A DNA stretch of 61,441 nt from positions 1 to 61,441 of IMG/VR virus record IMGVR_UViG_3300020463_000022, one strand, 5' to 3'. The notes beneath the pieces were generated by a model. That model ran no database searches. It saw only the letters and a list, made by a program, of their open reading frames with translations, and was not told the DNA's origin. Numbering within the stretch: the first letter of the stretch is position 1; each line of letters starts with the position of its first letter. The stretch comes from a virus. This document shows, piece by piece, positions 16,688-26,013 of this stretch. A program made the position numbers and the translations under genes.

Positions 16688-16926
16688 TGGCTGATGCGTT
16701 TTTAAAAAACAACATATCCATAGTCATATCATTTGTGGCTGCAGTGTTTGCGGCAGGTGGTATATTTTCTGAATTTACATCACTAAAAGATGAGATACAT
16801 TTAGTTCACGAAAGATTAGATGAAAAAATAGTTATTATAGATCGTCTTGAAGTGCGTATACTTGAAATGGAAAAACAATTAGAGTATGAAAAAGGTTTTT
16901 TTGAAGCCACATCTAAATCTAAATAA
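16687..16926 (+). CDS. One-TM coiled-coil membrane protein
   Basis: 79 residues. N-terminal hydrophobic helix at about 8-26 (NISIVISFVAAVFAAGGIF) followed by a long heptad-pattern coiled coil (LKDEIHLVHERLDEKIVIIDR). N-in membrane anchor plus coiled coil resembles i-spanins or holin-like proteins, but no o-spanin or lipobox was found beside it. Stop is contiguous with the next ATG. Confidence 0.6.
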   Translation: MADAFLKNNISIVISFVAAVFAAGGIFSEFTSLKDEIHLVHERLDEKIVIIDRLEVRILEMEKQLEYEKGFFEATSKSK

Positions 16927-17229
16927 ATGAGCAAGGAAATAAAAAACACCATACAGAGAGTAATTGATGCAGGAGAAAAAGCTGTTGAAGAGCTTATTAA
17001 AGTTGCGCATGATGAAATAATTACTGATGATCCGTCAGAGGATTTAGCGGCAGATAGATTGAAAAATGCAGCAGCTACAAAAAAACTTGCAATATTTGAT
17101 GCTTTTGAGATATTAAGTAGGTTAGAAACAGAAAAAGATAAGTTAAGTGGAAAGGAAGAGTCTTCAGAAGGTTCGGGAAAAGATACAGGATTTCAAAGCT
17201 TCGCAGAATCCAAAGGAAGAAAGCTTTAA
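16927..17229 (+). CDS. Terminase small subunit-like protein
   Basis: 100 residues, all-helical, with IQRVIDAGEKAVEELIKVA and DLAADRLKNAAATKKLAIFD. Location directly before the large terminase, size and the helical, oligomerisation-like composition fit TerS of Bacteroidetes phages, which recognises the packaging site. No clear HTH at the N-terminus. Ends inside the 5' end of the terL frame. Confidence 0.65.
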   Translation: MSKEIKNTIQRVIDAGEKAVEELIKVAHDEIITDDPSEDLAADRLKNAAATKKLAIFDAFEILSRLETEKDKLSGKEESSEGSGKDTGFQSFAESKGRKL

Positions 17230-19426
17230 TCTATTTTTAGAGCTTAAAAACTTTATACCTGCAAAAACTTTAAATGCTAAAAACAAAAATAAATCTTGGC
17301 GGTATGGATATGACCACGAGCATGATATTATTGTCATAGCAAAAAACGGACAATTAGGAAGTGTAATTCAGATCCAAGATTTAAAGATTGGATTACCTTT
17401 GCAGCCGAAGAAAATATATTCAAGAAGTCGTGAAAAAGCAAAACAATACTGGGAGCCCTTTGAGTATCCAAAAGAGCTTAATTACATTAAAACAATATTT
17501 CAATGGAACGAATATCCAAACTCATTTAAAGATAAGTGGCTTGAATATATTGAATCTGAATTTGACAGGAGAGAGGGTGGGTTTTGGTTTAAAAATAACG
17601 GGTCTCCTATTTATATTACTGGGTCTCACTACATGTACCTACAGTGGACAAAGATTGATGTTGGCAAACCAGACTTTAGAGAATCGAATCGAATATTCTA
17701 CATATTCTGGGAAGCTTGCAAGGCAGATGAACGATGTTTTGGAATGTGCTATCTCAAAAACAGAAGATCGGGATTTTCTTTTATGTCCTCATCAGAAATC
17801 GTTAACCAGGCAACAATTACTTCGGATGCAAGATTTGGTATACTATCAAAAACTGGAGCAGATGCAAAAAAAATGTTTACCGACAAAGTCGTTCCAATAT
17901 CAACAAACTACCCCTTCTTCTTTAAGCCAATACAAGACGGGATGGATCGACCAAAAACAGAACTTGCATATAGAGTTCCCGCATCAAAGCTCACTAGAAA
18001 GTCCATCGTCAAGTCGGACAGCGATAATCTTACAGGACTCGACACGACTATTGATTGGAAAAATACCGGAGATAACTCCTACGACGGTGAAAAATTACGA
18101 CTCCTTGCCCATGACGAAAGCGGTAAGTGGGAAAAACCAGATAATATCCTCAACAACTGGGCTGTCACTAAAACTACATTGAGGTTAGGTAGAAAAATTA
18201 TCGGCAAGTGTTTGATGGGATCAACTTCAAACTCATTAGACAAGGGTGGTGAAAACTTTAAAAACTTATATAGAGATTCTGATTTGTCCACAAGAAACGT
18301 AAACGGACAAACAAAAAGCGGAATGTATAATTTATTTATCCCTATGGAATGGAACATGGAAGGCTTTTTGGATATTCACGGTAACCCGGTTTTTTATACA
18401 GATAAAGTTGTTGAGGGGATAGACGGCATGGACATAAACATTGGCGTTATTGACTACTGGAACAATGAGGTGGATTCTTTAAAAAGCGACCATGATCAGC
18501 TAAATGAATTTTATAGACAATTTCCTAGAACCGAAAATCATGCTTTTAGAGATGAATCAAAAAATACTTTATTTAATTTATCTAGGATTTACGAACAGAT
18601 AGATTATAATGACGGACTTGAAGCACAAAGAGTGGTTATGCAAGGAAGTTTTTCATGGAAAAATGGAAAGAAAGATACAGAGGTAATATGGAGTCCAAAC
18701 AAAAACGGAAGATTTTATGTAACCTGGATACCTCCGAAAGAGCTTAGAAATAATGTTGTGTATAAAAACGGTAAGAAATATCCAGGAAACGAGCACATAG
18801 GATCATTTGGATGCGATTCTTATGACATTTCAGGCACTGTGGGTGGGGGTGGATCTAATGGAGCATTACATGGCCTTACAAGGCTTAATTTTGATGCGCC
18901 TTCAGATGTGTTTTTTTTAGAATATATATCAAGACCACAGACATCAGAAATATTTTATGAAGATGTGTTAATGGCTTGTGTTTTTTATGGCATGCCAATA
19001 CTTGCAGAAAATAACAAACCAAGAATATTATATCATTTTAAAAATAGAGGGTACAGATTATTTAGCCTATCAAGACCGGATAAGCATAAAAACGATTTGT
19101 CTAAAGCTGAAAGAGAACTTGGAGGGATACCTTCTTCTTCCCCAGTAATTGCTATACATGCTGAGGCTATAGAGTCCTACATAGAGAACAATGTTGGTTT
19201 TGATGAAAGTTCAAGTGGAAATATGTTTTTTAATAGAACATTATTAGATTGGGCAAACTACGATATATCTAACAGAACAAAGTTTGACGCCTCTGTTAGT
19301 TCTGGTTTAGCTATAATGGCTAACAATAAATATGTGGTGAAACCTGAAAAAAAGGTTAAAGAAATAAATGTTAACTTTGCAAGGTACAATAATCGTGGAA
19401 TGACTAGCACTATGCTTAGAAAATAA
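17147..19426 (+). CDS. terL: Terminase large subunit (packaging ATPase/nuclease)
   Basis: 759 residues from GTG 17147, overlapping the small subunit by 83 bp; no ATG closer to the domain start exists. Motor that pumps DNA into the prohead and cuts it. The adenine/Walker-A region is LKNRRSGFSFMSSSE at about residues 203-217, a degenerate P-loop without GKT/S. Walker B is RLLAHDES with Asp323-Glu324. A nuclease Asp candidate is Asp557 in FGCDSYDIS. Portal follows two bases later, as expected. Assignment rests on these motifs and gene order. Confidence 0.85.
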   Translation: MERKSLQKVREKIQDFKASQNPKEESFNLFLELKNFIPAKTLNAKNKNKSWRYGYDHEHDIIVIAKNGQLGSVIQIQDLKIGLPLQPKKIYSRSREKAKQYWEPFEYPKELNYIKTIFQWNEYPNSFKDKWLEYIESEFDRREGGFWFKNNGSPIYITGSHYMYLQWTKIDVGKPDFRESNRIFYIFWEACKADERCFGMCYLKNRRSGFSFMSSSEIVNQATITSDARFGILSKTGADAKKMFTDKVVPISTNYPFFFKPIQDGMDRPKTELAYRVPASKLTRKSIVKSDSDNLTGLDTTIDWKNTGDNSYDGEKLRLLAHDESGKWEKPDNILNNWAVTKTTLRLGRKIIGKCLMGSTSNSLDKGGENFKNLYRDSDLSTRNVNGQTKSGMYNLFIPMEWNMEGFLDIHGNPVFYTDKVVEGIDGMDINIGVIDYWNNEVDSLKSDHDQLNEFYRQFPRTENHAFRDESKNTLFNLSRIYEQIDYNDGLEAQRVVMQGSFSWKNGKKDTEVIWSPNKNGRFYVTWIPPKELRNNVVYKNGKKYPGNEHIGSFGCDSYDISGTVGGGGSNGALHGLTRLNFDAPSDVFFLEYISRPQTSEIFYEDVLMACVFYGMPILAENNKPRILYHFKNRGYRLFSLSRPDKHKNDLSKAERELGGIPSSSPVIAIHAEAIESYIENNVGFDESSSGNMFFNRTLLDWANYDISNRTKFDASVSSGLAIMANNKYVVKPEKKVKEINVNFARYNNRGMTSTMLRK

Positions 19427-19428
19427 AT

Positions 19429-21852
19429 ATGTACGAAAAGGGCCCAAGAAGAATTATAGGATTTCCTGATCAATTAGTTACTGATGGTGAAAAATCATCG
19501 GAGGACTATGGCTTGCGTGTTGCTCAAGCAATAGAAGCCGAGTGGTTTAGAAAAGAAAGTGGTACTTCAAGATACTACAACAACAGAGACACATATCATA
19601 AGCTAAGAACTTATGCTATGGGTGAACAGTCTGTTCAGAAATACAAAGATGAATTAGCTATAAACGGCGATATATCTTATCTAAACTTAGACTGGTCTCC
19701 AGTGCCTATCATACCAAAGTTTGTAGATATCGTTGTAAACGGAATGTCTAACAGGCTTTATGATGTGCTTGCTCAGGCTGTAGATAGCATTTCTTCGAAC
19801 AAGAAGGCGATGTACAAGCTTAAGCTTAAAACAGAAATGAACAATAGACAGGACTTTAAACAAATAGAAGAGTCTCTTGGAATTAGTATGTTTGACACAG
19901 CTGAAGATGAACTTCCAACTTCTAAAGACGAACTTGACTTACATGTATCTTTAAACTACAAAGACGATATAGAGCTTGCACAAGAGAAAGCTATAGAAAC
20001 TGTTTTGCAATTAAACGATTACGATCAAATTAAACGTCAAGTGGATGAAGATCAAGTCGTCTTGGGAATATCTGCTTTACGCCATTCTTTTAATACACAT
20101 GACGGTATTAAGGTAGATTATATAGATCCAGCTAATTTTATATGGAGTCCAACTGAAGACCCAAACTTTGAAGACTGTTACTATTTTGGTGAAGTTAAAA
20201 ATGTAAACATTACAGAACTGAAAAAGCTTGATCCATCTTTAACCCAGGAAGACATATCTGACATCTCTAAAATGTCTTCTAAGTTTGATGCATATCAAGG
20301 CATTAGAGGCGGGTATCATTCCGACAACTTCGATAAAAGCACTGTAACTCTATTATATTTTTGCTATAAAACAGATAAGAATATTGTATATAAGAAAAAG
20401 AAAACTGCAACTGGAGGCGAAAAAGTTTTAAAAAAAGATGACCAGTTTAACCCCCCTAAAACAGAAGCAGCAAGATTTGAAAAGCTTTCAAAAAGAATTG
20501 ATGTCTGGTATGAAGGAGTGTACGTTTTAGGTAGCAACAGATTGATTAAATGGGACATAATGAGTAATATGGTAAGACCTAAGTCTTCTATAAACAAAGT
20601 TTACTCTCCTTTTATCGTTTCAGCAAAAAAACAATACAGGGGGCAGATTGATTCACTTGTTAAAAGAATGGTGCCTTTTGCTGATCAAATTCAACTGATA
20701 CATTTAAAACTACAACAGGTCACCGCAAAAATGATACCTGATGGCGTGTATATGGATATAGATGGATTGTCCTCTATAAACATAGGAAACGGCGCTACAT
20801 ATTCTCCTCAAGAAGCTTTGAATTTATATTTTCAAACAGGCTCTGTCTTAGGAAGGTCATACGCAGAAGACGGAGAAATAAACAGAGGCAAAATACCAAT
20901 TCAGGAACTTACAGCCTCTGGAGCTAATAATAAGATATCTTCTCTTATTAATATGTATAACTACAACTTAGGTCTTATCAGATCTGTTACTGGGCTTAAT
21001 GAGGCTAGAGACGGTAGTACGCCAGATCCAAACTCTTTGGTTGGTGTGCAGAAGCTTGCTGCTTTGAATTCAAATACAGCCACTAGGCATATATTAGAGT
21101 CCAGATTAAATATGACCAGAAAGCTTTCTGAGTGCATAAGCCACAGAATGTCTGATGTGCTTATGTATTCTGATATGAAAGAAACTTTTGTAAATAGCAT
21201 TGGAAGGTACTCTATGGATCTTATAGAAGAAATAAAACAAATGCATTTACATGACTTTGGAATATTCATTCAATTACATCCAGACGAGGAAGAAAGAAAC
21301 TTCTTAGAGCAAAACATTCAACAAAGTCTATCATCTGGCAAGATAGATATAGATGACGCTATAGATATTAGAGCTATAAAAAATACTAAGATTGCATCTC
21401 AATTATTAAAAGTCAGAAAGAAGAGAAAAGAAAAGATGGATTTTGATAAACAGCAGGCGGCTATAAAAGCTCAATCTGAATCAAATCAGCAAGCAGCACT
21501 AGCATCTGAACAAGCCAAACAACAAACCATGCTCTCAAAGCAAAGAACCGAAACGGAACTTAAAAGACTTGACGCACAACTTGAAATGGAAAAGATGCAG
21601 TTTGAGGCTGAGTTAAAATTGAGGCTTATGAAAGAACAAAAATCTTTAGACAAAGAAAATATAAAAGCATCTATAGATTCTCAAATGTCTAAAGAATTAT
21701 TTAGAGAGGACAGAAAAGATAAGCGTAGCAAAATACAAGCTTCACAACAATCACAACTTATACAACAAAGAAAACAAGATTTAGATCCAATAGATTTCGA
21801 TGGCCAAGATTATTTAGGTAGCGGTTTACAGGGTCTTCAATCTGATTTTTAA
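19429..21852 (+). CDS. Portal protein
   Basis: 807 residues, starting two bases after terL. Forms the dodecameric channel at the capsid vertex. Features: N-terminal wing/stem segments (SPVPIIPKFVDIVVNGMSNRLYD), a stretch ITGLNEARDGSTPDPNSLVGVQ-like near residue 520 typical of portals, and a long Gln/Lys-rich coiled-coil C-terminus (residues about 660-790), as in the barrel of P22-like portals. Position between terminase and scaffold confirms the call. Confidence 0.85.
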   Translation: MYEKGPRRIIGFPDQLVTDGEKSSEDYGLRVAQAIEAEWFRKESGTSRYYNNRDTYHKLRTYAMGEQSVQKYKDELAINGDISYLNLDWSPVPIIPKFVDIVVNGMSNRLYDVLAQAVDSISSNKKAMYKLKLKTEMNNRQDFKQIEESLGISMFDTAEDELPTSKDELDLHVSLNYKDDIELAQEKAIETVLQLNDYDQIKRQVDEDQVVLGISALRHSFNTHDGIKVDYIDPANFIWSPTEDPNFEDCYYFGEVKNVNITELKKLDPSLTQEDISDISKMSSKFDAYQGIRGGYHSDNFDKSTVTLLYFCYKTDKNIVYKKKKTATGGEKVLKKDDQFNPPKTEAARFEKLSKRIDVWYEGVYVLGSNRLIKWDIMSNMVRPKSSINKVYSPFIVSAKKQYRGQIDSLVKRMVPFADQIQLIHLKLQQVTAKMIPDGVYMDIDGLSSINIGNGATYSPQEALNLYFQTGSVLGRSYAEDGEINRGKIPIQELTASGANNKISSLINMYNYNLGLIRSVTGLNEARDGSTPDPNSLVGVQKLAALNSNTATRHILESRLNMTRKLSECISHRMSDVLMYSDMKETFVNSIGRYSMDLIEEIKQMHLHDFGIFIQLHPDEEERNFLEQNIQQSLSSGKIDIDDAIDIRAIKNTKIASQLLKVRKKRKEKMDFDKQQAAIKAQSESNQQAALASEQAKQQTMLSKQRTETELKRLDAQLEMEKMQFEAELKLRLMKEQKSLDKENIKASIDSQMSKELFREDRKDKRSKIQASQQSQLIQQRKQDLDPIDFDGQDYLGSGLQGLQSDF

Positions 21853-21859
21853 TTATTTG

Positions 21860-21867
21860 TATATTTG
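21860..21867 (+). promoter_or_regulatory. Candidate -7 box before the scaffold gene
   Basis: TATATTTG matches TAnnTTTG, 18 nt upstream of ATG 21886. It would give extra transcription of scaffold and major capsid, the most abundant products. -33 element not clear. Confidence 0.45.
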
Positions 21868-21885
21868 TAAAAAATTTAATTTAAT

Positions 21886-23064
21886 ATGAGTGAAATAGAA
21901 GTGTATGCTCTTGATGACGATGGAAATCGCATAGAGCCAAAAAACGATAAAAAAGAAAACGAAGTTAAATCCGAGGAACCTCAGCCAGCTGAAGAGCCTC
22001 AACAAAAAGAAGAAGATGGCGTACAACAACAAGCCGAAGACACAAAGCAAGCCGAAGCCAAAGAAAAAGAAGAAAAAGAAAATGTATTAGAGGAAAAGGA
22101 GCCTCCAAAAGAAAACAAGGAGGAGAACTTCGATGAAAATAAGGTTTTGTCTATCCTTAAAAAACAAAAAGACATAAATATAAGTTCACTTGATGAACTT
22201 AAAAACGTTCTTTCAAATAGTGAAAAAGAAAAAGAAGCTCAAAAGTTGCCAGAGGAAGTTGAAAAGTATTTAACCTACAACAAAGAAACTGGTAGAGGGT
22301 TGGACGACTTTGTAAAGCTGCAAAAGGATTTTAGTAAAATACCAGACGCAGATCTTTTAAAAAGTTATTACCAATCAACTAAACCTGGTTTAGATTCTAG
22401 TGACATTGAGTATCTTATAAAAAGAGATTTCGGAACTAATGAGGATGAATCTGATTCAGACAAAAAAAGGAAAGAGATTTCTTACAAGGAGAAGTTATTT
22501 GAAGCAAGAGACTTTTTTAATCGTGAAAAAGACAAGTACAAAACAAAATTAGAGTCTAATAATGTTGAGCTGTCTGAAAATGATAAAAAGGCTATTGATT
22601 TTTATAATAATTATCAAAAGGAGTCAGAGAAAAGCGAAAGGACAGGTAAAGAAAAAGCTTCTGTCTTTGAAAACAAAACTAAAGGTTTTTTCTCCGAAAA
22701 GTTTGAAGGTTTCAAATTTAATGTAGGAGACAAAACTGAAACGTTTAAAGTAAAAGACAAAGAAATTGTCCTTAAAGATCAGCTTGATATAAATTCTAAA
22801 CTGTCTAGATTTCTTAACAAAGAAGGGGAGTTAGATAAAACAGAGGAATATCATAAATTTCTTTATGCAGGTACAAACGCTGATGCAATAGCCAGGCACT
22901 TTTATGAGCTTGGTAAATCAGAGGCAACTGAAGACATTGTAAAAGAAACAAAGAATATTAATATGTCTGTTCGGGATAATAAACCGGTAGATGTAAAAGG
23001 AACTAAGTTTAGAATTTTAGAAAGCGAATCTGATTTTGATTTTAAAATTAAAAAAAGAAGATAA
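21886..23064 (+). CDS. Scaffolding protein
   Basis: 392 residues, extremely charged and helical. Residues about 20-90 are Glu/Lys/Gln/Pro-rich (EEPQPAEEPQQKEEDG) and likely disordered, then helical segments (GRGLDDFVKLQKDFSKIPD, LDSSDIEYLIKRDFG). The strongly basic end (FKIKKRR) fits the capsid-binding tip of scaffolds. Located between portal and major capsid. No protease motif seen, so it probably exits intact or is host-cleaved. Confidence 0.75.
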   Translation: MSEIEVYALDDDGNRIEPKNDKKENEVKSEEPQPAEEPQQKEEDGVQQQAEDTKQAEAKEKEEKENVLEEKEPPKENKEENFDENKVLSILKKQKDINISSLDELKNVLSNSEKEKEAQKLPEEVEKYLTYNKETGRGLDDFVKLQKDFSKIPDADLLKSYYQSTKPGLDSSDIEYLIKRDFGTNEDESDSDKKRKEISYKEKLFEARDFFNREKDKYKTKLESNNVELSENDKKAIDFYNNYQKESEKSERTGKEKASVFENKTKGFFSEKFEGFKFNVGDKTETFKVKDKEIVLKDQLDINSKLSRFLNKEGELDKTEEYHKFLYAGTNADAIARHFYELGKSEATEDIVKETKNINMSVRDNKPVDVKGTKFRILESESDFDFKIKKRR

Positions 23065-23086
23065 ACTTATTTAAAATTTTTAGAAA

Positions 23087-24424
23087 ATGGCAGTAACAAT
23101 GACCGGAGTCGGTGGTGCATTAACCCCAGCTCCCTCGAAAGCAACGCTTTCATCAAATTATTTGGGCTCAAGTGTTGAGTTTACATCTCAATATTTACCC
23201 GACGTATACGAAAAGGAATTCGAAAAGTACGGAAATAGATCCGTATCATCTTTCCTTAGAATGGTAGGTGCAGAAATGCCTATTGCTTCTGATATTATTC
23301 AATGGTCAGAGCAAGGTAGATTACACCTAGCAGTCACTGGTGCTACAAGATCAGCTGATGTTATTACTTCAAATGGACATCCATTTAGAGTAGGACAAAC
23401 AGTTATTGTATCTGACGGCACTGACCAAGAAAAAGCTATCATTACAGCTGTAACCGCAAACACATTCACAGTTGCTTCTTACGAGAACGCAAACCTAGCA
23501 TCAGCTATCGCCACAACTGGCCTTAAAGTTTTTGCATATGGTTCTGAATTCAAAAAAGGAACAAACGGAATGGACGGAAGCCTAGAGGCTCCAAAAGACA
23601 TCCAAACAACTAACCCTATCATTATCAAAGATAAATATGAAATCAATGGTTCTGATTTGGCGCAGATAGGTTGGATTGAGGTTTCAACTGAAAATGGTGC
23701 TACAGGATATTTATGGTACTTAAAGTCTGAGCATGAAACTCGTCAGAGATTTGAGGATTATCTTGAATTAGCAATGATTGAAGGTAAGCCTGCTGCAAGT
23801 TCTTCTGGCGCTGAAACTGCTGGATTTAAAGGTACTAAAGGTTTATTCCATGAAGTAGAAAACAGAGGAAATATCTCTACTGGCTCTATTGCATCTAGAA
23901 CCGATATTGAAACTCTTATCCAAGTCCTAGACAAAGAGGGAGCTATTCAAGAAAATGTTTTATTTGTAAACAGAGCTAAGTCTTTTGAGATTGACAATGT
24001 ATTAGCTGCTCAAAATAATTCAGGCGCATCAACATCATCTTACGGATTGTTTGACAATGACGAAAGCATGGCGTTGAACCTTGGTTTTATGGGCTTCAAT
24101 TTGGGATATGACTTTTATAAGTCTGACTGGAAATATCTAAACGACGCAACTACAGGAGCATTAACATCTTCTGTGACTGGAGTTTTAGTACCCGCTGGTA
24201 CAACTTCTGTTTACGATCAGGTTATGGGACGTAACGCTACAAGACCTTTCTTGCACGTTGCTTTCAGAAAGTCTGAAGCTGAAGACAGAAAGTACAAGTC
24301 TTGGGTTACTGGATCTGCTGGATCTGCTGGTATGTCTAGCGACTTAGACGCAATGCAAGTACACTTTTTATCTGAAAGAGCACTTGTTGTACATGGAGCT
24401 AATAACTTCATATTATTTAAGTAG
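23087..24424 (+). CDS. Major capsid protein (HK97-like fold expected)
   Basis: 445 residues. Gene order scaffold-MCP and a strong downstream terminator fit the most highly expressed late gene. The N-terminal arm includes PDVYEKEFEKYGNRSVSSFLR; residues about 85-145 look like a small inserted beta domain (RVGQTVIVSDGTDQEKAIIT). C-terminal half has FEIDNVLAAQNN and VFDQ-like P-domain strands. No catalytic or crosslink residues assigned. Confidence 0.85.
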   Translation: MAVTMTGVGGALTPAPSKATLSSNYLGSSVEFTSQYLPDVYEKEFEKYGNRSVSSFLRMVGAEMPIASDIIQWSEQGRLHLAVTGATRSADVITSNGHPFRVGQTVIVSDGTDQEKAIITAVTANTFTVASYENANLASAIATTGLKVFAYGSEFKKGTNGMDGSLEAPKDIQTTNPIIIKDKYEINGSDLAQIGWIEVSTENGATGYLWYLKSEHETRQRFEDYLELAMIEGKPAASSSGAETAGFKGTKGLFHEVENRGNISTGSIASRTDIETLIQVLDKEGAIQENVLFVNRAKSFEIDNVLAAQNNSGASTSSYGLFDNDESMALNLGFMGFNLGYDFYKSDWKYLNDATTGALTSSVTGVLVPAGTTSVYDQVMGRNATRPFLHVAFRKSEAEDRKYKSWVTGSAGSAGMSSDLDAMQVHFLSERALVVHGANNFILFK

Positions 24425-24434
24425 TATTTATTAA

Positions 24435-24466
24435 GGCTGGGGGTTTCGGCCCCCATCCTTTTTTTT
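24435..24466 (+). terminator. Rho-independent terminator after the major capsid gene
   Basis: Stem TGGGGG/CCCCCA (24438-24443 with 24450-24455) closed further by GG/CC, loop of six, then an eight-T run. It lies 11 nt after the MCP stop and would cap or attenuate the capsid transcript. Confidence 0.85.
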
Positions 24467-24487
24467 AATTTAATAAAGTATAATAAA

Positions 24488-25240
24488 ATGGCAAAAAGAA
24501 AGACTTCCCAGGCATGGGAAATAAAAGACAGAATATATATTTTAAGTGGTGGCAAAACTCCTGTTAATTATATTCTAAGATCAAGACACCACATAAACAA
24601 ACCTTTACAATATTTTGATGGCTCAATAAACAGATCATTAAGATATGCTTCAAACCAAACTTCTATTTTTGAAGACGAGCAATTGGGAGACGTTACGCTT
24701 CCCCCAATAATATTTAGAGACGGAAAGTTAATGGTAAACAAAGAAAATTCTTTACTTCAACAGTTTTTATCAATTTATCACCCAGATCTAGGGTCTGAGT
24801 ACATGGAGTTTGACCCCAATAAGGAAGCTGAAAAAGAAGTCAAAGATGTAGAGCTTGAGCTGGAGGCGATGAATTTAGCTAAAGAAATGGACATTGAAGA
24901 GCTAGAAGCTATTGCCAGGGCAACAATAAAAGGAAGAGTTTCTGATATGGCATCAAATGAAATAAGAAGAGATATGCTTATTTATGCCAGACAAAATCCA
25001 GAGCAATTTATTGATCTTACAAAAGACGAAAATATTAACCTAAGAAATATAGCTGTAAGGGCAGCTGAAATGGGAATAATATTTATTGACGATGATGGCA
25101 GAACAGTCAAATGGAATGATGCTAAAAAAGAAAAGATCATAACAATCCCTTATGGAGAAAATGTGTATAGCGCTTTAGCTGTTTATTTTAAGACAGACGA
25201 AGGCCTTGATACGCTGCAAGCTATAAATAATTCTATATAA
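24488..25240 (+). CDS. Conserved head-region protein, function unknown
   Basis: 250 residues. Basic N-terminus with RSRHHINKPLQYFD, a helical acidic middle (EAEKEVKDVELELEAMNLAKEMDIEELEAIAR) that resembles a SAP-like helix pair, and a C-terminal VKWNDAKKEKIITIPYGEN. Position right after the MCP suggests a head-completion, decoration or connector role, unproven. Followed by two hairpins. Confidence 0.6.
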   Translation: MAKRKTSQAWEIKDRIYILSGGKTPVNYILRSRHHINKPLQYFDGSINRSLRYASNQTSIFEDEQLGDVTLPPIIFRDGKLMVNKENSLLQQFLSIYHPDLGSEYMEFDPNKEAEKEVKDVELELEAMNLAKEMDIEELEAIARATIKGRVSDMASNEIRRDMLIYARQNPEQFIDLTKDENINLRNIAVRAAEMGIIFIDDDGRTVKWNDAKKEKIITIPYGENVYSALAVYFKTDEGLDTLQAINNSI

Positions 25241-25244
25241 TAAG

Positions 25245-25275
25245 CGCAACTTACCCTCCACTATAAATGGTTGCG
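25245..25275. other. Inverted repeat in the intergenic region
   Basis: CGCAAC at 25245-25250 pairs with GTTGCG at 25270-25275, with a 19-nt loop. It immediately precedes the strong terminator at 25281 and may extend its structure. Confidence 0.4.
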
Positions 25276-25280
25276 TTAAA

Positions 25281-25310
25281 GGGGTTGCAAATTTGCACCC
25301 CTTTTTTTTT
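25281..25310 (+). terminator. Strong rho-independent terminator
   Basis: GGGGTTGCAAA / TTTGCACCCC stem with one bulged T, followed by nine Ts ending at 25310. It lies 40 nt after the stop of the 250-aa gene and directly before the next promoter. Confidence 0.9.
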
Positions 25311-25320
25311 CGTACATTTG
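25292..25320 (+). promoter_or_regulatory. Bacteroidetes promoter TTTG-N17-TACATTTG, overlapping the terminator
   Basis: -33 TTTG at 25292-25295 lies in the terminator stem; -7 TACATTTG at 25313-25320; ATG at 25325. Initiation 5-7 nt downstream of the -7 box would make a leaderless or nearly leaderless transcript. Confidence 0.6.
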
Positions 25321-25324
25321 TAGT

Positions 25325-26011
25325 ATGATAAATCATGTTAGAAACACTGTATTGTCAGTGTTAAATAAAGAAAACAGGGGCTTTTTAACCCCTGCACAAT
25401 TTAACTCGTATGCTAAACATGCGCAACAATTGATATTTAACCAGTATTTATCTGAGTATTCAAGGATGTTATTGGCAAAAAATGCTAGACAAACATCTTC
25501 AGAATTTTTAGACAGATCAGAGGTTATGCAAAGAAAGCTTGAAGACTTTACAAAAGAATCAAGTGTTGCTATTTCTGCAAATAAGTATACGAAACCAACA
25601 GATCTACAATATCTTGTATCGGTCAGATATGGCACTCTTGAAGTGGAACAGGTGTCAAGAGACAAGGAAAGATTTTTATTAAACTCAAACCTAACAGCTC
25701 CTTCGGCTAATTTTCCAATTTTTGTAGATGAGCCTTTAGCTATCACGCTTCACCCATCAACCTTAACAAGTAATATTAATTTTATTTATTTAAGAAATCC
25801 AAAAGATCCAAAATGGACATACAACACAGTTGGAGAAAACCCAGTTTTTAACCAAAGCGCATCTGATTATCAAGATTTTGAAATAGACGGTACCGAAACA
25901 GTTCCGTTGGTTATTGAGATATTAAAACTAGCTGGTGTAACTATACGAGAGGGAGAAGTCACACAAGCAGCTCAAAATATAGACGTGACCAACACCAATA
26001 AAGATTCTTAA
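25325..26011 (+). CDS. Head-tail connector / adaptor-like structural protein
   Basis: 228 residues. Helical N-terminus (FLTPAQFNSYAKHAQQLIFNQ) followed by beta strands and TVPLVIEILKLAGVTIREGEV near the C-terminus, a pattern seen in connector proteins where a C-terminal helix packs on the portal. It sits between the head genes and a second adaptor-like gene. The specific family is not certain. Confidence 0.65.
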   Translation: MINHVRNTVLSVLNKENRGFLTPAQFNSYAKHAQQLIFNQYLSEYSRMLLAKNARQTSSEFLDRSEVMQRKLEDFTKESSVAISANKYTKPTDLQYLVSVRYGTLEVEQVSRDKERFLLNSNLTAPSANFPIFVDEPLAITLHPSTLTSNINFIYLRNPKDPKWTYNTVGENPVFNQSASDYQDFEIDGTETVPLVIEILKLAGVTIREGEVTQAAQNIDVTNTNKDS

Positions 26012-26013
26012 TT

